From: an uncultured Pelagibacteraceae bacterium
GTDB taxonomy: Bacteria > Pseudomonadota > Alphaproteobacteria > Pelagibacterales > Pelagibacteraceae
DNA: 64,000 nt
Direction: 5' to 3'
Assembly: GCA_902581605.1 (NCBI GenBank)
Contig: CACHPE010000002.1
Location: 1-64,000, forward strand
Positions within the stretch are counted from its first letter, which is position 1, and each line of letters opens with the position of its first letter. The notes beneath the pieces were generated by a model. It saw only the letters and a list, made by a program, of their open reading frames with translations, did no database searches and was not told the DNA's origin. Of the stretch, positions 11,261 to 22,376 are shown in pieces. The translations under genes and the position numbers were made by a program.

Positions 11261-12623
11261 ATTTAGATAGGTCAGTATCTTTCACCAAGTTATCAAGATT
11301 CTTATTAATATATTCTTTATTAATAACAATCTTTTCTCCCGCTCGGTCTGTAGCTGTAAAACTTATTTCATCTAAGATTTTCTCAATTATAGTGTGTAAT
11401 CTCCTAGCTCCAATATTCTCAACTGTTGCATTTACCTCTGATGCTATATTAGCAATAGCATCTATTCCATCATCTGAAAATTCAAGATCAACATTTTCTG
11501 TTTTTAAAAGAGCCACATATTGTTTGATTAAACTAAAATCAGGTTCTCTTAAAATTCTTTTAAAATCGTCACTAGTTAAAGCTTCTAACTCAACTCTTAT
11601 AGGTAATCTCCCTTGTAATTCCGGGAGCAAATCAGACGGTTTTGCTAATTGAAATGCACCAGAGGCAATGAATAAAATATGATCTGTTTTTATTGGACCG
11701 TGTTTTGTGTTAACAGTTGTTCCTTCTATTAATGGTAATAAATCCCTTTGAACACCTTCTCTTGAAACATCGCCACCAACTCTGTCAGTTCTTGCTGAAA
11801 TTTTATCTATTTCGTCGAGAAATACTATTCCATTATTTTCTGTTGAGAGTTTTGCAGCTTTAATAATTTTATCTTGTTCGATTAGTTTATCTGACTCGTC
11901 ATTAATTAAAATTTCATGAGACTCTTTGACGGTCATTTTTTTCTTTTTTTCTTTGGTTCCCATTGATTTTCCAATCATTTCACTGATGTTGATCATTCCA
12001 ACATTAGCTCCAGGCATCCCAGGAATTTCAAAAGATGCACCACCTGAACCAGTGTCGCTCACCGCAATTTCTATTTCGTTATCGTCCAAATCTCCGTTTC
12101 TAAGTCTTTTTCTAAAACTTTCTCTAGTAGCTAAACTTGCTTTTTTTCCAACCAAAGCATCTAAAACTTTTTCCTCTGCAGCTTTCTGAGCTTTTGCAAA
12201 AACTTCTTTTCTTTTCTTTACTTTTTCCATTGATATAGCTATCTCAATTAAATCTCTTACAATTTGTTCTACATCTCTTCCAACGTAACCAACTTCAGTG
12301 AATCTTGTAGCCTCAACTTTTACAAAAGGAGCTTCCGCTAGTTTAGATAATCTTCTCGAAATTTCAGTTTTTCCAACACCTGTTGGTCCAATCATTAAAA
12401 TATTTTTAGGTAAAACTTCATTTTTCATTTCACCTTTAAGAGCTTGTCTTCTCCATCTATTTCTTAATGCCACAGCAACAGCCCTTTTCGCTTTGTTTTG
12501 CCCAACAACAAATCTATCTAATTCTGAAACTATTTCTCTTGGTGATAAAGAACTGACCAAAGAAGCTTCTTCTTTTTGATTTTTATCTTTTGGGTGTAGT
12601 TGTGTTACGTTTGATTTATCCAT
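11250..12623 (-). CDS. hslU: ATP-dependent protease ATPase subunit HslU
   Basis: [54 protein letters not shown]. Confidence 0.98.
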   Translation of the reverse strand: MDKSNVTQLHPKDKNQKEEASLVSSLSPREIVSELDRFVVGQNKAKRAVAVALRNRWRRQALKGEMKNEVLPKNILMIGPTGVGKTEISRRLSKLAEAPFVKVEATRFTEVGYVGRDVEQIVRDLIEIAISMEKVKKRKEVFAKAQKAAEEKVLDALVGKKASLATRESFRKRLRNGDLDDNEIEIAVSDTGSGGASFEIPGMPGANVGMINISEMIGKSMGTKEKKKKMTVKESHEILINDESDKLIEQDKIIKAAKLSTENNGIVFLDEIDKISARTDRVGGDVSREGVQRDLLPLIEGTTVNTKHGPIKTDHILFIASGAFQLAKPSDLLPELQGRLPIRVELEALTSDDFKRILREPDFSLIKQYVALLKTENVDLEFSDDGIDAIANIASEVNATVENIGARRLHTIIEKILDEISFTATDRAGEKIVINKEYINKNLDNLVKDTDLSKFIL

Positions 12624-13138
12624 TATATTTTTTCAATTTTAACATTATGATTTGTAAAAACACATATATCTGCTGCTATTTTGATTGATTTTTTTGCAAT
12701 TTCCTCAGCTGAAATGTTGCCTTCCATCAAAACTTTTCCAGCAGCTAGAGCATAATTTCCTCCAGAACCAATTCCTATCACGTCTCCCTCTGGCTCAAGC
12801 ACATCACCAGTTCCAGAAATAATATAGCTGTTATTTTTATCACCAACAGCCATGAGTGCCTCTAATCTTCTTAAGTATTTATCTGTTCTCCAGTCTTTTG
12901 CTAACTCAACAGCTGCTCTTGATAAATTTCCAGCATGCTTTTCTAATTTTCCCTCTAATCTTTCAAATAGAGTTAATGCATCTGCAGTTGATCCTGCAAA
13001 TCCTGCTACCACATCTCTTTTTTCAATTTTTCTAACTTTTGAAGCAGTACTTTTAACAACAGTATTTCCCATACTAACTTGCCCATCACCAGCAACGACT
13101 ACTTCATTATTTTTTCTTACTAGTACAATTGTTGTCAT
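12623..13138 (-). CDS. hslV: ATP-dependent protease peptidase subunit HslV
   Basis: [41 protein letters not shown]. Confidence 0.98.
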   Translation of the reverse strand: MTTIVLVRKNNEVVVAGDGQVSMGNTVVKSTASKVRKIEKRDVVAGFAGSTADALTLFERLEGKLEKHAGNLSRAAVELAKDWRTDKYLRRLEALMAVGDKNNSYIISGTGDVLEPEGDVIGIGSGGNYALAAGKVLMEGNISAEEIAKKSIKIAADICVFTNHNVKIEKI

Positions 13139-13227
13139 ACTTAATAAATGGTAACTATTTTTGATACTTCAAGTGTTCAGACTGATATTGATATAGCCGG
13201 ATTATGTATGTATACCATTAAAAATAT

Positions 13228-13818
13228 ATGGCTAGAAAAGGAAAAGTATCTCGAAAAACAAAAGAAACAAGCATTAATGTTGAAGTCAATATTGATGGTA
13301 AAGGTAAGTACCAAATTGACACTGGTATAGGTTTCCTAGATCATATGCTTGAGCAATTATCAAAGCATTCTTTAATAGATTTAAAAGTTAAAGCAAAAGG
13401 AGATACTCATATTGATCTTCACCACACAACAGAGGATACGGGTATTGCAATTGGAGAGGCTTTAAAAAAAGCAGCAAAAAAATTTGTAGGAATTAAGAGA
13501 TATGCTCACACAGTTATTCCTATGGATGAAACATTGACTAGGGTTGCAATTGATGTCTCAAACAGACCTTATTTAATTTGGAAAGTAAAATTAAAAGTTG
13601 AGAAACTTGGAGAAATGGATACTGAATTATTTAAAGAATGGTTCCAAGCATTTTCTCAATCAGCTGGAATTACAATGCACGTTGAAAATATTTATGGTGA
13701 TAATAGTCACCACATAATTGAGTCTTGCTATAAAGCATTAGCAAGATCATTAAGAGCTGCATTAGAGATGGATCCGAGAAACAAGAAGAGCATTCCATCT
13801 ACTAAAGGCTCATTATAA
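13228..13818 (+). CDS. hisB: imidazoleglycerol-phosphate dehydratase
   Basis: [51 protein letters not shown]. Confidence 0.97.
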   Translation: MARKGKVSRKTKETSINVEVNIDGKGKYQIDTGIGFLDHMLEQLSKHSLIDLKVKAKGDTHIDLHHTTEDTGIAIGEALKKAAKKFVGIKRYAHTVIPMDETLTRVAIDVSNRPYLIWKVKLKVEKLGEMDTELFKEWFQAFSQSAGITMHVENIYGDNSHHIIESCYKALARSLRAALEMDPRNKKSIPSTKGSL

Positions 13819-13823
13819 GTTTA

Positions 13824-14450
13824 ATGAACGTTATAATTGTTGATTATAATTCGGGCAATATTAGCTCGGTAATTAACTCCTTTAAGGAAGTTGCTAAAGA
13901 CAAAGTAAATATCGAAGTAACTTCAGATTTAAATAAGATTAAATCTTCAGATAAAGTTGTTTTACCTGGACAGGGTTCGTTTAAGAGTTGTGTTGATGCT
14001 TTAAGTAATATAAGTGGTCTAGTAGACACATTAAGCGAGTTTGCCATAAATAATAAAAAACCACTTCTAGGAATTTGTGTTGGATTACAAATGTTTGCAG
14101 ATGTTGGTTTCGAAGAAACAGAAACCAGGGGTCTTGGATGGATTTCAGGAAAAGTATCAAAGATAGATAATAAAAATGGAAAGTATAAACTTCCTCATAT
14201 TGGTTGGAACCAAATAAATATTATCCAAGAAAGCAAAATTTTTAAAGATATAGAAAATAATTCTCACATGTATTTTGTTCACAGTTATGAATTTGTGCCT
14301 GAGGATAAAAATGTAGTTTCAGCAACAACAGATTATTCATCTAATATTGTTTGCTCTGTTGAAAAAGAAAATATTTTTGGAACTCAATTTCATCCTGAGA
14401 AGAGTGATAAAATTGGGCTTAAAATAATCGATAATTTTATAAAGTTATAA
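13824..14450 (+). CDS. hisH: imidazole glycerol phosphate synthase, glutamine amidotransferase subunit
   Basis: VDYNSGNISSV, GICVGLQMFAD, GTQFHPEKS. Confidence 0.97.
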   Translation: MNVIIVDYNSGNISSVINSFKEVAKDKVNIEVTSDLNKIKSSDKVVLPGQGSFKSCVDALSNISGLVDTLSEFAINNKKPLLGICVGLQMFADVGFEETETRGLGWISGKVSKIDNKNGKYKLPHIGWNQINIIQESKIFKDIENNSHMYFVHSYEFVPEDKNVVSATTDYSSNIVCSVEKENIFGTQFHPEKSDKIGLKIIDNFIKL

Positions 14451-15176
14451 ATGAAAATTTTTCCAGCGATTGATATTAAGGATAAAAAGTGTGTGAGGTT
14501 AGTCAAAGGAGATTTTGATAATAAAACTGAATACGAAATGTCTCCAATCGAACAGGCTGGAAAATACAAGGACCATGGTTTTAAAAACTTACACATAGTA
14601 GATTTAGATGGGGCCTTAACTGGTCAAACCGTTAATTTAGATATTATTGAGGCAATAGTAAGTAAATTTGATCTTAAAATTGAAATTGGCGGCGGTGTAA
14701 GAAATTTTGAGAGCATTCAGAAATATACAGATGTTGGAGTTGAAAAAGTTATTTTAGGAAGTGCTGCCATAAAAGATAAAAACTTTTTAAAGGAGGCTTG
14801 CGAAAAATTTCCAAATAAAATTGCTTTAGGTTTGGATGCTAAAAATGGATATTTATCTGTCTCAGGCTGGAAAGAAAATTCTAATCAACTAACATTAGAT
14901 TACTTAAATGAAGTGAATGATTTTGGTGCAAGCAGATTGATTTACACAGATATCAATAGAGATGGGACGAAGCAAAGCCCCAATTTTGAAGAAACAGCAA
15001 AGGTTGCTAATAAATCCAATTGTCCAGTAATTATATCGGGTGGGGTTTCATCAATTGATGATATTAAAAAAGCTAAGGACTTAAATAATAGTAAGATCGA
15101 AGGTATAATAGTTGGAAAAGCTATCTATGATGGAGATATTAAATTAGACGAATTAGTTAGTGAACTAGATGCTTAA
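14451..15176 (+). CDS. hisA: phosphoribosylformimino-5-aminoimidazole carboxamide ribotide isomerase
   Basis: [27 protein letters not shown]. Confidence 0.97.
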   Translation: MKIFPAIDIKDKKCVRLVKGDFDNKTEYEMSPIEQAGKYKDHGFKNLHIVDLDGALTGQTVNLDIIEAIVSKFDLKIEIGGGVRNFESIQKYTDVGVEKVILGSAAIKDKNFLKEACEKFPNKIALGLDAKNGYLSVSGWKENSNQLTLDYLNEVNDFGASRLIYTDINRDGTKQSPNFEETAKVANKSNCPVIISGGVSSIDDIKKAKDLNNSKIEGIIVGKAIYDGDIKLDELVSELDA

Positions 15177-15924
15177 GAATAGAATTATACCATGTTTAGA
15201 CGTAAAAAATGGACGTGTTGTAAAAGGAATTAACTTTGTTGATCTACAGGACGCAGGAGATCCTGTCGAACAGGCTAAAATTTATTCAGACGGTGGAGCA
15301 GATGAGATTTGCTTTTTAGATATTACTGCATCAAATGAAAATAGAGATACTATTTATGATGTAGTAGAGAAGACCTCGAAGAAATGTTTTGTTCCTCTGA
15401 CAGTTGGAGGGGGTGTTAGAACTGTTGAGGACATCAACAAACTACTTAACTGTGGTGCAGACAAAGTATCAATCAATACTGCTGCTGTTCAAAATCCAGA
15501 AGTGGTAGAAGAAAGCTCTAAAAAATTTGGCTCACAATGTATTGTTGTTGCAATTGATGCAAAAAAAAATGGGGACAAATGGGAAATATTTACTCATGGT
15601 GGAAGAAACAATACTGGAATTGATGCAATAGAATTTGCAAAAAAAATGGAAGCTAGTGGAGCAGGCGAGCTTCTAGTTACTTCTATGGATCGGGATGGTA
15701 CCCAAGTTGGTTATGATATAGAGCTTATGGCTAAGATATCTTCTATGGTAAATATTCCAGTTATTGCTTCAGGCGGAGTAGGAAATTTAGATCATTTAGT
15801 TGATGGAATTAAATTAGGAAATGCCAGTGCAGTTTTAGCAGCATCAATATTTCACTACGGCAAACATTCTGTAAAAGAAGCTAAGGAGTATTTGGATTCA
15901 AAAGGAATTCCTGTTAGAATTTAA
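15169..15924 (+). CDS. hisF: imidazole glycerol phosphate synthase cyclase subunit
   Basis: [41 protein letters not shown]. Confidence 0.98.
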   Translation: MLKNRIIPCLDVKNGRVVKGINFVDLQDAGDPVEQAKIYSDGGADEICFLDITASNENRDTIYDVVEKTSKKCFVPLTVGGGVRTVEDINKLLNCGADKVSINTAAVQNPEVVEESSKKFGSQCIVVAIDAKKNGDKWEIFTHGGRNNTGIDAIEFAKKMEASGAGELLVTSMDRDGTQVGYDIELMAKISSMVNIPVIASGGVGNLDHLVDGIKLGNASAVLAASIFHYGKHSVKEAKEYLDSKGIPVRI

Positions 15925-15925
15925 T

Positions 15926-16198
15926 ATGCTTAATACATTAGAAAACCTAATAAAACTTGCGAGAGAAAGAAAATCTTCCCCAGTTGAAGGTTCGTATACT
16001 AATAAGTTGCTTTTAGACAAATCACTAAGCAAAGCAAAAGTTTTAGAGGAAGTTGATGAATTAATTGAAGCTGTAGAGAAAAATTCTAATAAAATTCATG
16101 AAGCAGCAGATGTTTTGTATCATCTACTAATGTATCTCGAGGCTAATGATATAAAAATTGAAGACGTAATGTCAGAATTAGAAAAAAGAAAAAAATGA
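15926..16198 (+). CDS. hisE: phosphoribosyl-ATP pyrophosphatase
   Basis: SYTNKLLLDKSLSKAKVLEEVDELIEA, EAADVLYHLLMYLE. Confidence 0.94.
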   Translation: MLNTLENLIKLARERKSSPVEGSYTNKLLLDKSLSKAKVLEEVDELIEAVEKNSNKIHEAADVLYHLLMYLEANDIKIEDVMSELEKRKK

Positions 16199-16560
16199 GT
16201 TACGACGATAATAATATTTTTGCAAAAATTCTACGTGGAGAGATTCCTTGTAATAAAATTTATGAAGATGATTTTGTTTTGTCATTTCATGACATTAATC
16301 CACAAAAAAAAATTCATGCTTTAGTTATCCCTAAAGGGAAATATATTGACCTAGATGATTTTAGTCTTAATGCCTCTCCACAGGAAATGGTTGGATTGTT
16401 AAAAGGTATTAATATAGTTGCTAAAAAGCTTGGTATTTCAACAGAAGTAGGTAAGGGTTATAGAACTTTAGCAAATATCAGTGATCATGGTGGACAAGAA
16501 GTACCTCATTTACACTTTCATCTATTTGGAGGTGAAAGAGTAGGAAAAATGGTTGAGTGA
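16195..16560 (+). CDS. HIT-family (histidine triad) protein
   Basis: NIFAKILRGEIPCNKIYEDD, HLHFHLFGG triad. Confidence 0.95.
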   Translation: MSYDDNNIFAKILRGEIPCNKIYEDDFVLSFHDINPQKKIHALVIPKGKYIDLDDFSLNASPQEMVGLLKGINIVAKKLGISTEVGKGYRTLANISDHGGQEVPHLHFHLFGGERVGKMVE

Positions 16561-17060
16561 CTGAGGAAGTTAAAAGAAATTATCTAGAAATAAGCTCACT
16601 TAAAGATCTTAATGAGGGAAGTAAGCCATCAGAGGATTATTCTCTAGGTTTAATTGATCCAATTAATTTTCAACTAAACAAATTTTTTTACAAAAATATT
16701 GGTAAAAACCATAAATGGATTGATAGACTAACTTGGTCAGAAGAAAAATGGATTAATTATGTTGCATCTGAAAATGTCAAAACATATGTATTTAAATTTA
16801 AAAATGATTTAGTAGGTTTTTTTGAATTGATTTTTCACCCAGAAAAAAATGAGACTGAAATTGCCTATTTTGGAATATTAGAGGAATATCAAAATAAAAA
16901 ATTAGGTTCCTATTTATTATCTGAAGCTATTAAAAAAGCTTTTGAAAATAAAGTTAATCGTGTTTGGGTTCATACATGTTCATTAGATCACAAAAATGCT
17001 TTAAATAACTATGTTTCGAGAGGAATGAAAATATTTAAAACTGAAATTTTGAATATTTAA
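16557..17060 (+). CDS. GNAT-family N-acetyltransferase
   Basis: FFELIFHPEKNETEIAYFGILEEYQNKKLGSYLLSEAIKKAF. Confidence 0.82.
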   Translation: MTEEVKRNYLEISSLKDLNEGSKPSEDYSLGLIDPINFQLNKFFYKNIGKNHKWIDRLTWSEEKWINYVASENVKTYVFKFKNDLVGFFELIFHPEKNETEIAYFGILEEYQNKKLGSYLLSEAIKKAFENKVNRVWVHTCSLDHKNALNNYVSRGMKIFKTEILNI

Positions 17061-17605
17061 TTTTGAGTGGGGATTTTAAAAAGATTTTTTGGGAGCAATC
17101 TGTTTTTTTTAATTAAACTAAGAAAAGTAATATTAAAATTTTGGTAAATATCTGTATTTTGCCAACCAACTAAATCATAAGTTTTTTTATCAAAAAAAAT
17201 ATTAATTTCTTTATCTCCATCTAAAATTGTAAAATTAACTAGATTTTCGTCAACAATTCTTTCCTCAAGCTCATAAATTTTATTTATTAGAAAATTTTTG
17301 TCTAAAATTAAATTTAAAGCAGTTTTTTTTAATGGATATCTGTAATAACTAGTCCTTGTTTTTATTACTAATGATTTTCCATTAGATACTAAAATTTTTT
17401 TATTACTTTTCGAATACTCACAAAAGATTTTTTTTGGATATTCAATGGTACAGTTTCCATTTTCTATTTTTCCATTAATATTTTGTTCGAACTTAAAATC
17501 AAGATTTTCTGTATCTTTTAAATTTTGTACTATTTTGTCTTTGATTTCAGCATTTGAGATAGAGGCAGATAAAAATAAAAAAAATATTAAAAAATATTTT
17601 ACCAT
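17057..17605 (-). CDS. lolA: outer membrane lipoprotein carrier protein LolA-like
   Basis: Signal peptide; DFKFEQNINGKIENGNCTIEYPKKIFCEY pattern; sits directly after ftsK. Confidence 0.8.
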   Translation of the reverse strand: MVKYFLIFFLFLSASISNAEIKDKIVQNLKDTENLDFKFEQNINGKIENGNCTIEYPKKIFCEYSKSNKKILVSNGKSLVIKTRTSYYRYPLKKTALNLILDKNFLINKIYELEERIVDENLVNFTILDGDKEINIFFDKKTYDLVGWQNTDIYQNFNITFLSLIKKNRLLPKNLFKIPTQN

Positions 17606-19689
17606 TAAAGCACATCTCTTTTACCAACATGATTTGCTTTGCTAACAACGCCATCTGATTCCATCATGTCAATAATTCTTGCTGCTCTGTTGTACCCAAT
17701 CTGAAGTTTTCTTTGTAAAAAGGAAGTAGATGCTTTACCTTCAGACCTAATTATATCTAAAGCCTGCTCGTAAAGCTCGTCTTTCTCACCTTGATTTTGA
17801 CTATCACCAATTTCTTTTTCATCAGCGAAATTTAAAATTTCATCCACGTAATCTGGCTCCGCTTGAGATCTTAAAGAATTATTTATTTTTTCAATTTCTC
17901 CATCAGATACAAATGGTGCATGAATTCTAACTACTCGATTAGCCGAAGACATGTATAACATATCTCCTTTTCCCAATAATTGTTCGGCTCCTTGTTCCCC
18001 AAGAATAGTCCTACTGTCTATTTTAGAGGTTACTTGGAAAGATATTCTGGTAGGAAAATTAGCTTTTATTGTTCCTGTAATTACGTCTACACTAGGTCTT
18101 TGGGTTGCCATTATAATATGAATCCCTGCTGCTCTTGCCATTTGAGATAGTTTTTGAATATAATTTTCAATTTCTTTACCAGCAACTAACATTAAGTCAG
18201 ACATTTCATCAACAACGACAACAATATAAGGCATTGGTAGTTTGTGTTTTGCATTGTAACCATCAATATTTCTGACACCTTCTTTAGTCATTAATCTATA
18301 TCTGCTCTCCATTTCCTTAACCACCCAGCCTAGTACTGAAGCTGCTTTTTTTGCTTCTGTTATAACTGGACATAGTAAATGTGGAATTCCTTCGTAAGTA
18401 GACAACTCCAACATTTTGGGATCAATTAAAATAAATTTACATCTGTCAGGAGTGTGTCTGTAAAGAAGAGATAAAATAATTGTATTTATACATACTGACT
18501 TTCCGGATCCAGTAGTTCCTGCTATTAGTAAATGTGGCATTGAAGATAAATCACCCACTATTGGATTGCCTGATATACTCTTGCCTAGTGCAATAGGTAA
18601 TTTGATATCTTTTTTTTTAAAATCACTGTTATTTAAAATTTCACTTAAATAAACATTTTCTCTAGAATTATTTGGTAGTTCAATACCAATAGTATTACTT
18701 CCAGGAATTATGGAAATTCTTGCAGACTCCGAACTAGTATTTCTTGCTATGTCATCTGATAAATTAATAATTTTTGAAACTTTCACTCCAGCAGCAGGCT
18801 CAAATTCGTTTAGGGTTACAACAGGCCCATGACTTACTTTCTTAATTTTACCATTAACTCCAAAATCTAATAAGATTTTTTCCAAAAACTCAGGATCATT
18901 ATTTTCATTTTTTTCAGATCCTGCTCTTTCTTTTTTAGAAGGTATTTTTAATAACTCTAAGCTTGGGAGTTTAAATTTAATTCTGTTATCAGATTGTTTC
19001 TCAGTTTTTATAAAAGGTAAATCTTCTTGAATTAAATTTTTAATTTCATCTTGTGGTATATATTCACTTATTATCTCACTTTTATCTGTATAATTTTTTT
19101 CTTCTTTTCTTTTAAATAAACTTAAAAATTTTAATATTAATTTATAAAATATAAATGAATTAAAATTAATACTTTTAAGGAATAAAAATAAAATTGAAAT
19201 AATTAAGAAATAATATGATATTTGATTGTTTATAATCAAGATCTTATTTAAATAAGTTTGGTTTAAAAAATTTCCTATAAATCCACCATTGCCGTTTATA
19301 TAAAATGTAAACGCATCAGAATAATAATGCGCTAAAAAAAGAGTTCCAAAAATACAATAAAGTACTGTAAAGAAAATGTTTTCAATAATTAAAATAAATT
19401 CTTTACTCTTCAATAAATTAATACCTGTAATGGTAAAAGTTAAAGAAATTAGATAAGCTATTAATCCAACTGATTGAAAAAATAAGTCAGAAATAAAACT
19501 ACCTTTAATACCGAAAAAATTTTTAATTTCTGTATTATCTGGAAAAATAAAGTTCGGATCTTCAGGTGAATAAGTAAATAATGCAACAAATAAGGCTAAA
19601 CCTAAAAAAAAGAGAATTATTCCAGAAATCTCAGCCAACCGCTTAGATGCAAAATCAATAAAAAAATTAGCTGTTTTTTTAATATCCAT
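17605..19689 (-). CDS. ftsK: DNA translocase FtsK
   Basis: N-terminal TM helices; LLIAGTTGSGKSVCINTII, VVVDEMSDLM, LGKGDMLYM, C-terminal winged-helix gamma domain. Confidence 0.97.
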   Translation of the reverse strand: MDIKKTANFFIDFASKRLAEISGIILFFLGLALFVALFTYSPEDPNFIFPDNTEIKNFFGIKGSFISDLFFQSVGLIAYLISLTFTITGINLLKSKEFILIIENIFFTVLYCIFGTLFLAHYYSDAFTFYINGNGGFIGNFLNQTYLNKILIINNQISYYFLIISILFLFLKSINFNSFIFYKLILKFLSLFKRKEEKNYTDKSEIISEYIPQDEIKNLIQEDLPFIKTEKQSDNRIKFKLPSLELLKIPSKKERAGSEKNENNDPEFLEKILLDFGVNGKIKKVSHGPVVTLNEFEPAAGVKVSKIINLSDDIARNTSSESARISIIPGSNTIGIELPNNSRENVYLSEILNNSDFKKKDIKLPIALGKSISGNPIVGDLSSMPHLLIAGTTGSGKSVCINTIILSLLYRHTPDRCKFILIDPKMLELSTYEGIPHLLCPVITEAKKAASVLGWVVKEMESRYRLMTKEGVRNIDGYNAKHKLPMPYIVVVVDEMSDLMLVAGKEIENYIQKLSQMARAAGIHIIMATQRPSVDVITGTIKANFPTRISFQVTSKIDSRTILGEQGAEQLLGKGDMLYMSSANRVVRIHAPFVSDGEIEKINNSLRSQAEPDYVDEILNFADEKEIGDSQNQGEKDELYEQALDIIRSEGKASTSFLQRKLQIGYNRAARIIDMMESDGVVSKANHVGKRDVL

Positions 19690-19751
19690 ATATGTGAATC
19701 AATTATACCACTTTGTATCATCTAATTTTTGTTGTTAAAATTAAAAATAAT

Positions 19752-20825
19752 ATGAGAGTTTGTATTCTTGGCACTAGTTTATCGAGCTTAACTTTAGCAA
19801 AATCTTTAGTTAATCAAAAAATTTATGTAGATGTTTTATATTTTAAAAAAACATTTTTAGTAAATAAAACTCGTACAATAGGTATTTCTAAAAGCAATGT
19901 AGAATTTTTTAATGAAAAAATAATTAATATAGAAAAAATTATTTATAAATTGAACAAAATTGAAATTTATAGTGATAATTTACAGCAACAAAAGTTGATT
20001 AATTTCGGAAATAATAATGATCATTTATTTTCAATTGTCAAAAATTATAAACTTATAGAAGTTTTAGAAAAAAATCTATCTCGTAGCAAGTATTTTAGAA
20101 AAATTAATTATAAAAAAAAATTACATTTTTCTAAGGATTATGATTTGGTTTTTAATACTGATTATAACAACTCAATTACAAAAAAACATTTTAATAAAAA
20201 GATTGTAAAAAAATATAATAGTGTTGCCTATACTACAATTTTAAAACATGAAAGAATTTCAAACAATGTTGCTGTACAAATATTTACAAAAAATGGTCCT
20301 TTAGCATTTTTGCCCATTTCAGATTGTGAAACATCAGTTGTTTACTCTATTAACACTCATTTAAAAAATGAGAGAGAAGTTAATAATTTAATTAATATAT
20401 ATAACTCTAAATATAATATAAAAAAAATTAATAAAATTGAGTCTTTTGAGCTGCAAGGATTAAGTTTGCGATCGTATTTTTATAAAAACATTTTGGCATT
20501 TGGAGATTTACTCCATAGAATCCATCCTCTAGCAGGACAGGGTTTTAATATGACAATTAGGGATATAAAAATTTTAAATGAGATAATTCAAAAAAAAATT
20601 GACCTTGGTCTACCTTTAGATTCAAGATTAAATGCGGAATTTGAAAGTATTCAAAGGCATAAAAATTATATATTTTCATCTGGAATTGATTTAATTCATG
20701 AATTTTTTAATCTAGAAAGAAGAACTAAAAACGATTTTTTAAGTAAATCGATTCAATTTTTTAATAAAAATTCAAGTATTAATAAAATTTTCACAACAAT
20801 TGCAGACAAAGGTCTTTTATTTTAA
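19752..20825 (+). CDS. FAD-dependent hydroxylase, UbiH/UbiF/COQ6-like
   Basis: Start moved to ATG at 19752 (MRVCILGTSLSSLTLAKSLV); C-terminal ALGDLLHRIHPLAGQGFNMTIRDIK-type FAD motif. Confidence 0.78.
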   Translation: MRVCILGTSLSSLTLAKSLVNQKIYVDVLYFKKTFLVNKTRTIGISKSNVEFFNEKIINIEKIIYKLNKIEIYSDNLQQQKLINFGNNNDHLFSIVKNYKLIEVLEKNLSRSKYFRKINYKKKLHFSKDYDLVFNTDYNNSITKKHFNKKIVKKYNSVAYTTILKHERISNNVAVQIFTKNGPLAFLPISDCETSVVYSINTHLKNEREVNNLINIYNSKYNIKKINKIESFELQGLSLRSYFYKNILAFGDLLHRIHPLAGQGFNMTIRDIKILNEIIQKKIDLGLPLDSRLNAEFESIQRHKNYIFSSGIDLIHEFFNLERRTKNDFLSKSIQFFNKNSSINKIFTTIADKGLLF

Positions 20826-20832
20826 TTAATTT

Positions 20833-21471
20833 TTACTGTAGAGTTGTATTTTCGTAATTATCAAAAATATAGGTTTTGAGAATTTCTGCGATTTTATGTT
20901 TTCTAGTATCTAAGCTTTTAGCCTCAAGTAAAATTTGTTTTTCTTCAAGTGAAAAGGGTGATGCCATAGCTAAAGCATTAATTGTCTCATTTAAACTTTG
21001 TTTTTCTAATGCTTTCCAATTGATTATAAAACCTTTTTTTTCAAATAAAGACTTTAAATCTTTGAAAATTAGCTCAAGATCAGAAAAATTTAAGTTCTCT
21101 TTTTCATCACTTAAATCATTTGAGTAATTATTATAGTCAACTTCCACAGATCTATATTTTTTATCTGTGTTTATTTCATTTATAATTTGAAATCTGATTT
21201 TTCCTTTTAATTCAATTAGATAACGACCATCTTCTGTCTCTCTAAAACTTGTTATTTTTCCTAGGCAACCCACATCATGTAATTTTGGTATACCATTTTG
21301 ATCATTAGAATTTTTTGGCTGTATCATACCAATTAATTTATCTGATTTCATGCTATCGTTGATCATATCAAGGTATCGTGGTTCAAAAATATTTAGAGGT
21401 ACAGTAGTTTTGGGAAAAATTATAAAATTACTTAGCGGAAAAACAGGTATTATTTTTGGTAATTCTTTCAT
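20833..21471 (-). CDS. LON peptidase substrate-binding (N-terminal) domain protein
   Basis: IPVFPLSNFIIFPKTTVPLNIFEPRYLDMINDSM, GCLGKITSF; no ATPase or protease domain. Confidence 0.9.
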   Translation of the reverse strand: MKELPKIIPVFPLSNFIIFPKTTVPLNIFEPRYLDMINDSMKSDKLIGMIQPKNSNDQNGIPKLHDVGCLGKITSFRETEDGRYLIELKGKIRFQIINEINTDKKYRSVEVDYNNYSNDLSDEKENLNFSDLELIFKDLKSLFEKKGFIINWKALEKQSLNETINALAMASPFSLEEKQILLEAKSLDTRKHKIAEILKTYIFDNYENTTLQ

Positions 21472-21495
21472 ATTTTTTTTACAAATTAAATTTTA

Positions 21496-22371
21496 TTGAT
21501 CTATATTATTTATACAATGATATTTTGGATCGCATCATATCCCAAAAGTGGAAATACATGGCTGAGAGCTTTAATAAGTTCATATTATTACACTGAAGAT
21601 GGGGTTTACCATCAAAATATAATTAAAGAAATTGGTCAATTTCCTGAAAAAAGACATTTTAAAAGCTTTGATTACAACAAAGATATTGTGACTGATACAT
21701 CAAAATTTTGGCTTAAAGCACAAGAAAAAATAAACGAAGATAAAAAACTAAGATTTTTTAAAACTCACAATGCATTTGGAGCTCTTAATAACAATCAATT
21801 TACTGATAATAGAAATTCATTAGGAGCAATTTATATTGTTAGAGATGCAAGAAATGTAATTACTTCAATTAAAAATCATTATGAATTAAATGATGATCAA
21901 GCGTTTACTTGGATGTTGAATCAAAATAATTACATTTATGACGTAAATAATTTTGAAAATGATGGATATAGTGATTTTCAATATATAAGTTCGTGGAGTA
22001 TTAATTATAAATCTTGGAAAGTTCAAAAAAAAATTCCAATTAAAATAATCAAATATGAGGATTTGCTTAACCAAACTTTTGCAGTTTTTAAAGACATTAT
22101 AGAATTTATTAATAAATTTACTCAGATAAATGAAAAAATTAATATAGAAAAATTAAAAAATTCTGTGAATTCAACTTTCTTTGATAAACTTAAAAAAGAT
22201 GAAGAAAAAAATGGTTTTTCAGAATCAATAACATCAACAAAAACAAAAACAAAAATCCCGTTTTTTTATTTAGGTCCAAAAAATAATTGGAAAAATATAT
22301 TAGATGAAAAATTACAGATTAAAATTTCCAATACATTTAAAGGGGAGTTTAATGAGCTTGGCTATAAATAG
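21496..22371 (+). CDS. sulfotransferase domain protein (start may be ATG at 21517)
   Basis: IFWIASYPKSGNTWLRALISSYYY 5'-PSB loop and IYIVRDARNVITSIKNHY 3'-PB motif. MIFWIASYPKSGNTW begins at 21517. Confidence 0.88.
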   Translation: MIYIIYTMIFWIASYPKSGNTWLRALISSYYYTEDGVYHQNIIKEIGQFPEKRHFKSFDYNKDIVTDTSKFWLKAQEKINEDKKLRFFKTHNAFGALNNNQFTDNRNSLGAIYIVRDARNVITSIKNHYELNDDQAFTWMLNQNNYIYDVNNFENDGYSDFQYISSWSINYKSWKVQKKIPIKIIKYEDLLNQTFAVFKDIIEFINKFTQINEKINIEKLKNSVNSTFFDKLKKDEEKNGFSESITSTKTKTKIPFFYLGPKNNWKNILDEKLQIKISNTFKGEFNELGYK

Positions 22372-22376
22372 GTAAA

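Noticed and set aside
11392-12579. Three plus-strand ORFs (86, 87, 93 aa) in the hslU region
   Set aside because: Antisense shadows of hslU, whose protein motifs are unambiguous.
12852-13154. 100-aa plus-strand ORF
   Set aside because: Antisense to hslV; no recognisable motif.
13148-13330. 60-aa plus-strand ORF upstream of hisB
   Set aside because: Overlaps the hisB start in another frame; no motif; hisB start at 13228 is well supported.
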